Assembly (NCBI RefSeq): GCF_031195445.1 | Contig: NZ_CP133480.1 | Span: 4,394,501-4,458,500, forward strand | DNA: 64,000 bases | DNA from: Acuticoccus sp. MNP-M23 | GTDB lineage: Bacteria; Pseudomonadota; Alphaproteobacteria; Rhizobiales; Amorphaceae | Reading direction: 5' to 3' | Shown here: positions 55,516 to 64,000 of the stretch, piece after piece | How the letters are laid out: each line of letters begins with the position of its first letter | Numbering within the stretch: the stretch's first letter is position 1 | Translations under genes and position numbers: made by a program | Notes under the pieces: model-generated | What the model saw: the letters and a program-made list of their open reading frames with translations, nothing else | Told to the model about the DNA's origin: nothing | Database searches by the model: none

Positions 55516-56631
55516 CTATTGTTGCCTCGGCAAAATGATCGCCTGACGTAAATCAGGCACAACGCGCACTTTTTCACCATGCGGCATGGCGTAGGGGTCG
55601 GCGCGCAGCACCACTTCGGCCTCGCCGACATGGCCGGTGATTTCCACATGCGTGCCGAAAAAGCGCCGCCGCATGACCTGAACCTCGACGCCTGCGCCGC
55701 GCTCATGGGGAAACACTTGTAGCGCTTCGGGCCGGAAAGCAATCGTCAGCTTCTCTCCGTCGCGTTCGGGCGACACCGGGACGCGGCCGATGGCGGTTTC
55801 GATCATGCAGTTTTGCGCCCGGCCCGAGAACACGTTCACGTGAGAAAAGACCCGCGCGGCCTCCAGATCCACCGGCCAGCGCCAGATATCCTCCGGCGTT
55901 GCCACCTGCACGATCCGCCCCTCGCGCATCAGCGCGATGCGGCTGGCCATGGCCAGCGCCTCCTCCGGATCGTGGGTGACGATCACCGCAGTGGCTTCGC
56001 GGCTTTTCAGGTGCGACAGCGTGTCCTCGCGCACCGTGTCGCGGAGAGACCGGTCGAGCCCCGAAAAAGGCTCGTCGAACAGCACCACCTTCGGTGCCGG
56101 CAGAAGCGCCCGCGCAAGCGCCACCCGCTGTTGTTCGCCGCCTGAAAGCTGGTGTGGATAGGCGCGCTCATAGCCGGCCAGGCCAACGCTCTTCAGCGCT
56201 GCCGACGCCTCCGTCCGCGCCCCCTTGCCCCGCTTGCCGTAGCCCACATTATCGGCAATGCGCATGTGCGGAAACAGCGCCAGATCCTGAAAGACGAGGC
56301 CCAGGGGGCGGGTTTCGGCCGGCTCGAAGCGGTTGTCGTCCGCCACCACCGTACCCGAGACGCGGACCGTCCCGCTCGACTGGCGCGAAATGCCCGCCGC
56401 AATGCGCAGAAGGCTCGTCTTGCCGCAACCGGAGGGGCCGAGCAGGCACACGATCTCGCGCTGGCGCACGTCCAGCGTGATCCCGTGGAGGATCTTGTGG
56501 CCGCCGGCCTCGAACGTGATGCCCTCCAGAGAAAGCGGTGCGTCCGGCTGCGGTTTGTCAGCGGTCCTGATTGTCAGTCTCCCCGTCGCCGTCCTTCGCT
56601 GTGTCGCCGGTCCGGTCAAGTTCGCCGTCAT
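55516..56631 (-). CDS. ABC transporter ATPase of the iron/spermidine (FbpC/PotA) type
   Basis: A 371-residue ABC ATPase. Walker A is GPSGCGKTS near residue 66, the signature LSGGEQQR near 164, Walker B VVLFDEP near 185, and the switch VIVTHDPEEAL near 215. A C-terminal TOBE-like domain follows, as in FbpC. No permease or binding-protein gene is beside it. The start is uncertain: the ATG at 56631 overlaps scpB by 74 bases, a TTG at 56619 is possible, and the ATPase core begins near 56535. It interrupts the scpB-tatA order. Confidence 0.8.
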   Translation of the reverse strand: MTANLTGPATQRRTATGRLTIRTADKPQPDAPLSLEGITFEAGGHKILHGITLDVRQREIVCLLGPSGCGKTSLLRIAAGISRQSSGTVRVSGTVVADDNRFEPAETRPLGLVFQDLALFPHMRIADNVGYGKRGKGARTEASAALKSVGLAGYERAYPHQLSGGEQQRVALARALLPAPKVVLFDEPFSGLDRSLRDTVREDTLSHLKSREATAVIVTHDPEEALAMASRIALMREGRIVQVATPEDIWRWPVDLEAARVFSHVNVFSGRAQNCMIETAIGRVPVSPERDGEKLTIAFRPEALQVFPHERGAGVEVQVMRRRFFGTHVEITGHVGEAEVVLRADPYAMPHGEKVRVVPDLRQAIILPRQQ

Positions 56632-57280
56632 CGTACAGCGGGGCTTCGTCATCCAGCGGGTCTTCGTCGGCGTCCAGCGCGTCATCGTCGCGGGGCTGCG
56701 GCATGGCAAAGTTGGAAGGGGGTGTCCCTTCGAGAAGGCCTGAGCCGCGCAGATCGTCGAGGCCCGGCAGGTCCGCGATGGATGCCAGCGTGAAATGGTT
56801 GAGAAATTCCGGCGTGGTGCCGAAAGTGACCGGGCGGCCCGGCACCCTGCGGCGCCCGCGCAAACGCACCCACCCGGTTTCCAGAAGGATGTCGAGGGTG
56901 CCCTTGGCCACCGCAACGCCTCGGATCTCCTCGATCTCGGCCCGTGTGACAGGCTGGTGGTAGGCGATGATGGCCAGGGTTTCGAGCGCGGCCTGGCTGA
57001 GGCGGCGTGTCGCCTCACGCTCGGCCGTCATCAGCGCGGCAAGATCAGGCGCGGTGCGGAACGCCCACCCGTCGGCCACCTCCACCAGATTGACGCCGCG
57101 GTTGGCGTAGACCGTCTGCAACTGCTTCAGGCGGGCCGCAACGTCGGTCTCTTCGGGCAGGCGCGAGGCGAGCGTCGCCTCCGACAGTGGAATGGACGCG
57201 GCAAACAGAACCGCCTCCAGCCGCCTGAGCGCCTCGCCTTCTGCCGGATCGCCTGCAAAAAGTGCAATGGCCTCAGCCAT
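56558..57280 (-). CDS. scpB: Segregation and condensation protein B
   Basis: A 240-residue winged-helix partner of SMC-ScpA. RLEAVLFAASIPLSEATLA near 20 and AALETLAIIAYHQPVTRAEIEEIRGV near 113-138 are family hallmarks. The tail after about 195 is very acidic (Asp/Glu-rich). The ATG at 57280 overlaps the scpA stop by eight bases. Confidence 0.94.
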   Translation of the reverse strand: MAEAIALFAGDPAEGEALRRLEAVLFAASIPLSEATLASRLPEETDVAARLKQLQTVYANRGVNLVEVADGWAFRTAPDLAALMTAEREATRRLSQAALETLAIIAYHQPVTRAEIEEIRGVAVAKGTLDILLETGWVRLRGRRRVPGRPVTFGTTPEFLNHFTLASIADLPGLDDLRGSGLLEGTPPSNFAMPQPRDDDALDADEDPLDDEAPLYDDGELDRTGDTAKDGDGETDNQDR

Positions 57281-58049
57281 CCGGATTTCCCCTGATATAA
57301 AGCGGCGCGAAGGGTGCGGACTGGCGCACGCTGATCCGCCCCTCGCGCGCCATTTCCAGCGCGGCACCAAAGGCGCTGGCGGTCAGCGCGCGGCGGTCTT
57401 CGGAACGCGGCATCGCCGAAATCACCAGCGACAGCGGCATCCACTCCGACTGCGGGCCAATCAGCCGCTCCATGATCCGCCGCGCATCCACCAGCGAAAA
57501 AACGGGACGCTTTTCCATGGTCATGGTGCGCACGATTTCCTGCTGGCGGACGCTGCCATAGGCCGACAGGAGGTCAAACAGCGAGGCATTCCATACAGTC
57601 TCGGTCTGCACGGCGACGCGCTCCGGCATGCCGCGCGCAAAAATGTCCTCGCCGAGATGAGGCCGCTTCATCAGCCCCGCCGCGGCGATCCGCATGGCTT
57701 CCAGCCTTCGCAGGCGGAAGGCAAGGTCCTCGGCGAGCTCCTCGCCGGTCTCCGCGTCCTTGTCGTCGGCGGGGGCAATCAGGCGGCTCTTCAGCCAGGC
57801 AAGCCATGCCGCCATCACCAGAAAATCCGCCGCCAGCTCGATCCTGAGCGCCTTCGCACGCTCCACGAACGCCAGATATTGCTCGGCCAGCGGCAGGATC
57901 TGGATTTTCATGAGATCGATCTTCTCGTGCCGCGCAAGCGCCAGCAGCAGGTCGAGCGGCCCCTCGAAGCCGTTCACGTCGACGATCAGCTGTTCATCCG
58001 GCGTCTTGGCTTCGCGGGGGGCATCCTCGAACGGATCGACTTCGCTCAT
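57273..58049 (-). CDS. scpA: Segregation and condensation protein A
   Basis: A 258-residue kleisin bridging the SMC heads. The N-terminal signature FEGPLDLLLALARHEKIDLMKI is at about 28-49, with LVMAAWLAWLKSRLL-like segment near 80 and the C-terminal winged helix near 190-250. The ATG at 58049 overlaps the nagZ stop by four bases. Confidence 0.95.
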   Translation of the reverse strand: MSEVDPFEDAPREAKTPDEQLIVDVNGFEGPLDLLLALARHEKIDLMKIQILPLAEQYLAFVERAKALRIELAADFLVMAAWLAWLKSRLIAPADDKDAETGEELAEDLAFRLRRLEAMRIAAAGLMKRPHLGEDIFARGMPERVAVQTETVWNASLFDLLSAYGSVRQQEIVRTMTMEKRPVFSLVDARRIMERLIGPQSEWMPLSLVISAMPRSEDRRALTASAFGAALEMAREGRISVRQSAPFAPLYIRGNPDG

Positions 58050-59044
58050 GCAGCAGCCCCCACCAGCGCCTCGAATTCGCGGCGAAGGGCAGCCACATCG
58101 TCTGCCGGGAGCGGGCGGCGGGCCTCGTCGACACGCACGACCCGGCGTGCGGCCTCGGCCGAGATCGGCGGCAGAGCGCTTGCAATGCGCTCCATCTCGT
58201 CCATCCGCCCGTTGCAATGGAGCACGCAGTCACACCCGGCCGAGAGCGCTGCCGCGGCATTGTCCGCAATGGAGCCGCCAAGGGCACCCATCGAGATGTC
58301 GTCGGTCATCAACAGGCCGTCGAAGCCGATATCCTCGCGGATGAGGCGGATCACGGATGGCGAGAGCGTGGCCGGGGCGGCCGGATCAAGCGCGGTGTAA
58401 AGAACGTGCGCGCTCATGGCCATCGGCAGGTGGGACAGGGCGCGGAACGGCGCGAAATCGGCCTGAAGCGCGGCCCGGTCGGCATCCACGCGCGGCAGCG
58501 CAACGTGGCTGTCGACACCGGCGCGGCCGTGACCTGGAATATGCTTCAGAACCGGCAGCGCGCCCGCGGCAAGGACGCCCTCGGCAGCGGCCCCGGCGAG
58601 CGCGGCGACAACGTCCGGCGCCGTGCCGTAGGCGCGATCGCCGATAATGTCATGGGCGCCGGGCACCGGCACGTCGGCCACCGGCAGGCACGGGGCATTG
58701 AGGCCGAGCGGCAGGAGATCGGCCGAAATGAGGCGACCGGCCAGCCACGCCGCGCGCAAGCCCGCCGCAGCGTCGCGCAGATATAGCGCGCCAATCACGG
58801 CACCCGCCGGGTAGCGCGGTGCCAGCGGCGGCCGGATCCGCTGCACCCGCCCGCCTTCCTGGTCGACGAACACGAGACCGGCACCGGACGCGGCAACAGC
58901 GTCCGCCACAAGCTGCGTCACCTGCGGGCCGGTTTCGATGTTGCGGGCAAACAGGATCAGCCCCAGCGGACGCACGCTGGAAAGATAGTCCGCTTCACGG
59001 GCCGTGAGGCGCGTGCCGGAGAGGCCGACGATGAGTGGCGCCAT
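58046..59044 (-). CDS. nagZ: Beta-N-acetylhexosaminidase
   Basis: Removes N-acetylglucosamine from peptidoglycan turnover fragments in the cytoplasm. The 332 residues form a glycoside hydrolase family 3 barrel. The catalytic motif KHIPGHGRAGVDSH is near residue 165-178 and the nucleophile aspartate lies in LLMTDDISMG near 247. The ATG at 59044 is used because the family begins there; upstream sequence belongs to the preceding gene. Confidence 0.94.
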   Translation of the reverse strand: MAPLIVGLSGTRLTAREADYLSSVRPLGLILFARNIETGPQVTQLVADAVAASGAGLVFVDQEGGRVQRIRPPLAPRYPAGAVIGALYLRDAAAGLRAAWLAGRLISADLLPLGLNAPCLPVADVPVPGAHDIIGDRAYGTAPDVVAALAGAAAEGVLAAGALPVLKHIPGHGRAGVDSHVALPRVDADRAALQADFAPFRALSHLPMAMSAHVLYTALDPAAPATLSPSVIRLIREDIGFDGLLMTDDISMGALGGSIADNAAAALSAGCDCVLHCNGRMDEMERIASALPPISAEAARRVVRVDEARRPLPADDVAALRREFEALVGAAA

Positions 59045-59049
59045 GCCGA

Positions 59050-61194
59050 TCAGTTTCGCCCGATGAAGCAGTCCGCCCCGGCGGATTTCAGCCGCTGGCA
59101 CAGGGCCGCCGCCTCCCCGCGCGAGTTAGCGGCAAGGCGAACGCGGAAGAAACGCCCGCGGCCCGGAAGGTCCGCCGCCATGATGATCGGCTGAACCGAC
59201 CCGAGGATCGACGGGAAGCGGTTCTGGAGGTTGCGATAGGACGTCATCGCATCCGCTTCGGTACGCTGCGAGGACACCTGGACGCCCCATGGCGCGGACG
59301 GATCGGCCGCCGCGACAGCGGGCGCAGGGGCCGCGGGCGCTGCACTACGCTGGCTGGCAAGATCCACCGGGCCGCCAGTGGTGCTGGCAGACGCTGTGCG
59401 GCTGCGCACTGGTGGGGTCGGCCGCGGCGCGGGGATGACACTTTCCCCCTGCCCGGCGGGCGCAAGCGTTTCGGTCTCTTCCGGCAGGGCCTGGTCCGCG
59501 AACGGCTCTTCCTCGTCGGTGGGTGCATCGCTGAACCCGGTCGTGGTGCCCGTGGCCGGGTCTGCTGACGCAACGTCGACCGATGCGTCGCCTGCCGGGG
59601 TTGCGGCATCAACGCTTTCAGGGGCGCTGGCCTCATCTGCGGCCGACCAGGCTGGCGGCGCATCCGCATCACCGCCGCGCACGATGGTGCCGTCGGGTCG
59701 CACGGTCACGGTGCGCACGCGACGCGACAGGATGTCGGCAGCCTCATCGTCCTGAGGGAGGGGTTCGGCATCGGTCTCAAAGCCGCCAATCTCCACCCGG
59801 TCAGGCATGACGAGGCTGTCGCTGTCGCCGATTTCGGCACGCTCGGCAATGTCGGGCTCGGGCTCGGGGGAATTGTCTTCGGCGGGGCGCACCTTCACGT
59901 CCACCGCGTCGGCGCGGATGATCGGCGGTTCGCCGCTGGTGGCGCTGCCGTCACCGCTGAACAGGTTGATGCCGATGAACACGGCACCCGACAAGACGGC
60001 GAGCGCTCCGATGGCGGCGGCAATGCCGGCAAAGCGGAAGCGCCGGCGGGGGCCGCGGTCGGCCTCACGCACCAGAGAGGGCGGCAGCGCATCGTCAATC
60101 TCGCCATCGTAGTCGGCAAACTCGTGATCATCGCTGTCGGCGTCGATGTCGGCCAGAAGGTCGGCGCTGTCCACGTCCTGATCTTCGCCCGGCGCCGGGG
60201 CGCGGTAGTTCTGGAAGAAGATGCTGGAGAGCGGATTGTCGAGATCGGGTGCGGCGGCGACCTTGTGCTCGTCCGCATCGCTCCGCCGGTCGAAGCGGAA
60301 CGTGGGGATGGGCTTGGACCGGCCTGCCCCGGACACGGGGCGCACGGGGGCCTCCATCTGGGGCATGGTCGCGCCGGCCCTGGATGAGAACGGATCGGGG
60401 CCGGGGTCCGGCTCCGCGGCGTCTTCCAGCGCCACATGGCGGGGTTTGGGTGCGGGCACAGGCTCCAGCGTCTCGTTCAATGTCGGCGCGGTTTTCTCCA
60501 GTTCGGGCGGCGCAGTGGCGGCATTGCCAGCGGCCGAGCTTGCGATGATGGCACCAATGGCATTGTCCAGTTCCCAGTCCAGCGCATCGACAGGCTCTTC
60601 GTTGCCAACGGGCTGCACCGGATCAGAATCGGCCTCGTCGTCCACCTCGGCGGCATCGGCCAGGCTGTCCGGCGCCGGGTGCACATTTTCGACGGCGGGC
60701 ATCGGCTTCGACCATTCGGTCTGGCGGCGCGGCCTCGATTCGGGCGCCGTGTCCGGTGCTGCAGCGTGTGGCGGCTGAAACGGGGTATCGTCTGGTTCGG
60801 GCGCTGGCGCGCTGCGGGCCGGGGCCTCCGGCGCCGGGCGGGAAAGCTCGGCATTCAGGCGGGCCTGGAACGCCTCGCGCCGGCCGGTTGCTGCTGGCGC
60901 CCGGCTGAAGGCAACATCGTCCGCCGTACGTTCGACCGGCTGCCCCTCCGGCGCACCATTGCGCGGCGCAGGATCCTGATAAGGCTCAACGTCTGGCGGT
61001 CCGGCCTCGGCCTCTTCCGCAGAGGGAATTGCGGGCGCAGGTACACGTCGCTCCGAACGGCGTTCGGACCATCCGACCGGCTCGCTGTCCACGAACTGGT
61101 CCAACTCATCAAAGATGTCTGCAGCCGAATTCTGACGCCCTCCACCGAGAGGACGCTCGTTTTTAAAGGATCCGGGCCGCGTTGGACCATTCAT
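59050..61194 (-). CDS. Large SPOR-domain cell-envelope protein
   Basis: A 714-residue inner-membrane protein. Residues 1-385 are a cytoplasmic, proline- and acid-rich, low-complexity region; one membrane helix spans about 388-412; a long disordered periplasmic stretch leads to a C-terminal SPOR domain (about 635-714), which binds denuded peptidoglycan at the septum. Two of its cysteines (LCQRL and DCFIG) lie in the SPOR end. Place between argS and nagZ is conserved in alphaproteobacteria. The length of the cytoplasmic part is unusual and may recruit division proteins. Confidence 0.9.
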   Translation of the reverse strand: MNGPTRPGSFKNERPLGGGRQNSAADIFDELDQFVDSEPVGWSERRSERRVPAPAIPSAEEAEAGPPDVEPYQDPAPRNGAPEGQPVERTADDVAFSRAPAATGRREAFQARLNAELSRPAPEAPARSAPAPEPDDTPFQPPHAAAPDTAPESRPRRQTEWSKPMPAVENVHPAPDSLADAAEVDDEADSDPVQPVGNEEPVDALDWELDNAIGAIIASSAAGNAATAPPELEKTAPTLNETLEPVPAPKPRHVALEDAAEPDPGPDPFSSRAGATMPQMEAPVRPVSGAGRSKPIPTFRFDRRSDADEHKVAAAPDLDNPLSSIFFQNYRAPAPGEDQDVDSADLLADIDADSDDHEFADYDGEIDDALPPSLVREADRGPRRRFRFAGIAAAIGALAVLSGAVFIGINLFSGDGSATSGEPPIIRADAVDVKVRPAEDNSPEPEPDIAERAEIGDSDSLVMPDRVEIGGFETDAEPLPQDDEAADILSRRVRTVTVRPDGTIVRGGDADAPPAWSAADEASAPESVDAATPAGDASVDVASADPATGTTTGFSDAPTDEEEPFADQALPEETETLAPAGQGESVIPAPRPTPPVRSRTASASTTGGPVDLASQRSAAPAAPAPAVAAADPSAPWGVQVSSQRTEADAMTSYRNLQNRFPSILGSVQPIIMAADLPGRGRFFRVRLAANSRGEAAALCQRLKSAGADCFIGRN

Positions 61195-61266
61195 GGGTCG
61201 CCCGCCACTCAACTCTCGCACCCCCAGTCGCGCGACACACCCTGTCGCTTGGTTTCGGGGAAGCGG

Positions 61267-62994
61267 CTACCGCATTTCGTCCGGTGCCGTGACACCGAGC
61301 GTTCGAAGACCCTCTGCAATCACCGCTCTCACTGCCTCGACAAGAGCAAGACGACTGCGCGTGGACTCTCGATCATCCGCCTTAACAAATCGTAGAGTTC
61401 GATCATCCTTGCCCCTGTTCCATTGCATATGCAAGGCCGAGGCAAGGTCGTGCAATGCAAAGGCGAGCCGGTGCGGCTCCGCATGATCGGCAGCATTCAC
61501 GACCGTTTGCGGCCAACCCGCCAGTTGCACGACAAGCCCACGCTCGCCACTGTCCGTGAGTGCATCCAAGGATACCTGGTCCAACCCGTCAAGTATGTCC
61601 GGACCGAATTCCTCAACAGCCTGACGTTGGGCCGAGCGGCAACGTGCGTGGGCATACTGAACGTAGAACACGGGATTTTCCCGGCTCTTCTCCGTCACCT
61701 TCTGGAAATCGAATTCCAGCGGTGCGTCCGCCTTGCGGAAGAGCATCATGAAGCGGACCGCGTCGGCACCGACCTCGTCCACAACTTCGCGCAGGGTGAC
61801 GAAGTTCCCCGAGCGCTTGCTCATCTTCACCGGCTCGCCGCCCCGTGTCAGCTTGACCAGCTGGCACATGAAGCAGTCGAGCGGGACTTTCCCGCCAGAC
61901 AGCGCCTTCACGGCGGCCGTCATCCGCTTCACATAGCCGCCATGGTCGGCGCCGAGCACATCCACAAGATGCTCGTAGCCGCGCGAGAGCTTGTCATCGT
62001 GATAGGCGATGTCGGACGCGAAATAGGTATAGCTGCCATCAGACTTCATCAACGCACGGTCGATGTCGTCGCCGAACGCGGAAGAGCGGAACAGCGTCTG
62101 CTCGCGATCCTCCCAGTCCTCCGACTGGCCCTTCGGCGGCGGCAGCGTCCCCTCGTAGACGAGGTCTTCGTTCCGCAGCCGCGCCACCATTGCGGCGACC
62201 TTGTCCAGAGGCTGCTGCAACGTGCGCTCGGAGAAGAACGTGTCGTGGACAATGTTGAGCGCGCCGAGATCATCGCGGATCATCGCCATCATGCCGTCGA
62301 TCGACCGGTCCCGGACGAGCGGCAGCCATTCGGCCTCGTCCATGGCCTTGAGGCTCTCGCCGAACTCGGCTTTCAGACCCTCGCCGATGGGAACGAGATA
62401 GTCGCCGGGATAAAGCCCCTCGGGGATGGTGATCGTCTCGCCGAGCGCTTCGAGATAGCGCAGGTAGGCCGAGCGGGCGAGGACATCCACCTGCGCCCCG
62501 GCGTCGTTGATGTAATATTCGCGCGTCACCTCGTGGCCGCGCACCTCCAGAATGGAGGCGAGCACGTCGCCCACCACCGCACCGCGGGCGTGACCCACGT
62601 GCATGGGGCCGGTGGGGTTGGCCGACACATATTCCACGTTCACCCGCCGCGGCGTGTCCGTGCGCGCAAGCGCCGTGTAGGCCGCACCGTCCTGCGCGGC
62701 GCGGACCACCGCCGATGCCGCATCCGCCGTAATGGTGAGGTTGATGAACCCGGGGCCCGCCACGCTGACCTTCTCGATCAAAGGATCAGCCTCAAGGCGT
62801 GCGGCAATCATTTCCGCCAGCTCGCGCGGCTTGCGCCCGGCAGACTTGGCCAGAACCATGGCGACGTTGGTGGCAAAGTCCCCGTGGGTCGGATCACGCG
62901 GCGTCTCGACCGCAACGCGCGCCAGGCCCTCGGAGAGGCCCTCGGCCTCGGCGATGGCGATGATGCGTGTCCTGAGCGTATCGATAAGGTGCAT
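61267..62994 (-). CDS. argS: Arginyl-tRNA synthetase
   Basis: A 575-residue class I synthetase. The HIGH-type motif reads [12 protein letters not shown] near 127, and the KMSK motif is intact in [19 protein letters not shown] near 360. The N-terminal Add-1 domain and the C-terminal helical anticodon domain are visible by length. The ATG at 62994 (MHLIDTL) matches the family start; an ATG at 63033 is in frame with some upstream pairing to the ribosome and cannot be excluded. Confidence 0.95.
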   Translation of the reverse strand: MHLIDTLRTRIIAIAEAEGLSEGLARVAVETPRDPTHGDFATNVAMVLAKSAGRKPRELAEMIAARLEADPLIEKVSVAGPGFINLTITADAASAVVRAAQDGAAYTALARTDTPRRVNVEYVSANPTGPMHVGHARGAVVGDVLASILEVRGHEVTREYYINDAGAQVDVLARSAYLRYLEALGETITIPEGLYPGDYLVPIGEGLKAEFGESLKAMDEAEWLPLVRDRSIDGMMAMIRDDLGALNIVHDTFFSERTLQQPLDKVAAMVARLRNEDLVYEGTLPPPKGQSEDWEDREQTLFRSSAFGDDIDRALMKSDGSYTYFASDIAYHDDKLSRGYEHLVDVLGADHGGYVKRMTAAVKALSGGKVPLDCFMCQLVKLTRGGEPVKMSKRSGNFVTLREVVDEVGADAVRFMMLFRKADAPLEFDFQKVTEKSRENPVFYVQYAHARCRSAQRQAVEEFGPDILDGLDQVSLDALTDSGERGLVVQLAGWPQTVVNAADHAEPHRLAFALHDLASALHMQWNRGKDDRTLRFVKADDRESTRSRLALVEAVRAVIAEGLRTLGVTAPDEMR

Positions 62995-63135
62995 GAAGTG
63001 GTCCGGCGGTTGGCGATCAAAGTGCGCTCGCATAGCGCGTTCGCCTGCCAAGCGCGAGGGGCATGTGCTGCACGCCCGCCATGCGGGCTGCGCGCGGCAG
63101 GCCGTGCCGATCCCGCCGTGCGCCTTGCGAACGCC

Positions 63136-64000
63136 CTACCCGACCGAACGCCATTCCTTCAACTGCGGGGTGTTGCCCACCAGGCGGCTGTGTTCGCCAA
63201 GGGCAAAGCGGTCGGTCATCCCGGCAATGTAGTCGCACGTGCGGCGCAGGCGCCTTGGTGCTTCGTCGGCCGGATCGCGCCAGCTATCGGGCAGCAACGC
63301 AGGATCGTTCGCAAACACCTCGAACAGGTCCGCCACAACCTGCCCGGCCTTGTCGCGGGCCTGCAGGACGTCCACGTCCGCATAAAGTTCGCGGTGAAGG
63401 GTTCGCTTCAATGCCTTTTCCGCGGCGGCCATCTCGCCGGAAAACGCCACCATCGGACCGGGCTGCGCGGCAACGTCGTCAGCGCTCGCGACCCCGGCGC
63501 CGGCAATGCGGCGGATGGTTTCGGCAATGGCATCCTCGATCATGCGGGTCAGAAGACGGCGGGCCAGCTCATGGGTCTGGCGGATCGGCTCCAGCCCCGG
63601 CGCTTCCGCCTCCACCTCGGCCACAATATCGGCAATGAGGTCCACCTCGCGCAGCGCGTCCAGCGACAGGATGCCGGAGCGCAGGCCATCGTCGATATCG
63701 TGGCTGTCATAGGCGATATCGTCCGACAGGGCCGCAATCTGCGCCTCAAGCCCTGCCTGATCGACCAGGTTGAGGTCCGCCAGTTCGGGATCGCCGTAAA
63801 AGGGGCTGGTGCGGTCGTCGCCGGGCGGCCCGTTGTGCTTCACCAGACCCTCCAGCATCTCGTAGGTCAGGTTCAGGCCATCGAAATGGGCGTAGCGGCG
63901 TTCAAGCCGCGTCACGATCCGATAGGCCTGGACATTGTGATCGAAGCCGCCGTGGTCCGCCATCATCCGCGCCAGAACGCGTTCGCCCTCGTGGCCGAAC
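63136..64000 (-). CDS. dgt: Deoxyguanosinetriphosphate triphosphohydrolase, N-terminal part missing at window edge
   Basis: The frame is open to the edge, so the gene starts outside the window. The visible 287 residues begin in the HD-domain segment FGHEGERVLARMM, followed by GGFDHNVQAYRIVTRLE and TYEMLEGLVKHNGP, which are dGTPase hallmarks, and the SDDIAYDSHDIDDGL metal-binding helix. It hydrolyses dGTP to deoxyguanosine and triphosphate. It precedes argS as in other alphaproteobacteria. Confidence 0.93.
   Translation of the reverse strand, partial: FGHEGERVLARMMADHGGFDHNVQAYRIVTRLERRYAHFDGLNLTYEMLEGLVKHNGPPGDDRTSPFYGDPELADLNLVDQAGLEAQIAALSDDIAYDSHDIDDGLRSGILSLDALREVDLIADIVAEVEAEAPGLEPIRQTHELARRLLTRMIEDAIAETIRRIAGAGVASADDVAAQPGPMVAFSGEMAAAEKALKRTLHRELYADVDVLQARDKAGQVVADLFEVFANDPALLPDSWRDPADEAPRRLRRTCDYIAGMTDRFALGEHSRLVGNTPQLKEWRSVG

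Noticed and set aside
61267-63033. Earlier start for argS at 63033
   Set aside because: It adds 13 residues not typical of the family. The internal ATG at 62994 matches the usual N terminus, though its ribosome binding site is weak.

Overview
The window is GC-rich (roughly two thirds G+C by eye), gene-dense chromosomal DNA that reads as an alphaproteobacterium, most likely of the Hyphomicrobiales (Rhizobiales). Two things point there: the rhizobial-type glycerol operon glpR-glpD-glpSTPQUV, and the housekeeping block dgt-argS-SPOR-nagZ-scpA-scpB-tatABC-serS-pcm-nlpD/yajC-secDF. Three TRAP transporters, a glycerol ABC importer and a glycine-methylation betaine synthase suggest a marine or saline heterotroph scavenging small organic acids and amines; that lifestyle is an inference. 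I saw no tRNA, rRNA, insertion sequence, prophage or CRISPR array.

Layout. 0.2-2.2 kb: a DedA-PAP2-LssY fusion membrane protein. 2.3-11.2 kb: glycerol regulator, glycerol-3-phosphate dehydrogenase and complete ABC importer, interrupted by a small antisense lipoprotein gene and closed by a terminator. 11.3-13.3 kb: a fused glycine/sarcosine/dimethylglycine methyltransferase behind a long leader, with its own terminator. 13.3-15.4 kb (minus): a ribose-type binding protein and permease without an ATPase. 15.5-19.9 kb (minus): a TRAP transporter with a kynureninase-like PLP enzyme and a SRPBCC protein. 20.1-22.2 kb (minus): cardiolipin synthase and an endonuclease/exonuclease/phosphatase-family protein. 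22.4-29.4 kb (plus): dehydratase, dehydrogenase, TRAP transporter, sugar epimerase and a small-molecule kinase, a probable sugar-acid operon. 29.5-30.2 kb: two tandem paralogous small secreted proteins. 30.3-35.5 kb: PEP carboxylase, a DUF1349 protein whose ribosome binding site lies inside a strong hairpin, and catalase behind an OxyR-like site.

35.6-42.7 kb (minus): a six-gene catabolic operon (ThDP enzyme, enolase-superfamily enzyme, FAD amino-acid oxidase, TRAP transporter), divergent from an Asp/Glu racemase-family gene and a thioesterase gene at 42.9-44.0 kb; a TGTATACA palindrome lies between. 44.0-64.0 kb is mainly conserved housekeeping on the minus strand: CE15-like esterase, homologues of the complex I assembly factors NDUFAF6 and NDUFAF3, SecF, SecD, YajC, an AAA protein on the plus strand, a degenerate LytM (NlpD-like) lipoprotein, Pcm, SerS, TatC, TatB, TatA, an iron-type ABC ATPase, ScpB, ScpA, NagZ, a large SPOR protein, ArgS and a dGTPase cut by the window edge.

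The best candidates for undescribed biology are the 35.6-44.0 kb catabolic locus with its palindromic operator, the two small two-cysteine secreted paralogues, the hairpin hiding the ribosome binding site of the DUF1349 gene, and the DedA-PAP2 fusion that could combine lipid-carrier flipping and dephosphorylation. All functional statements come from motif reading; no database search was run.
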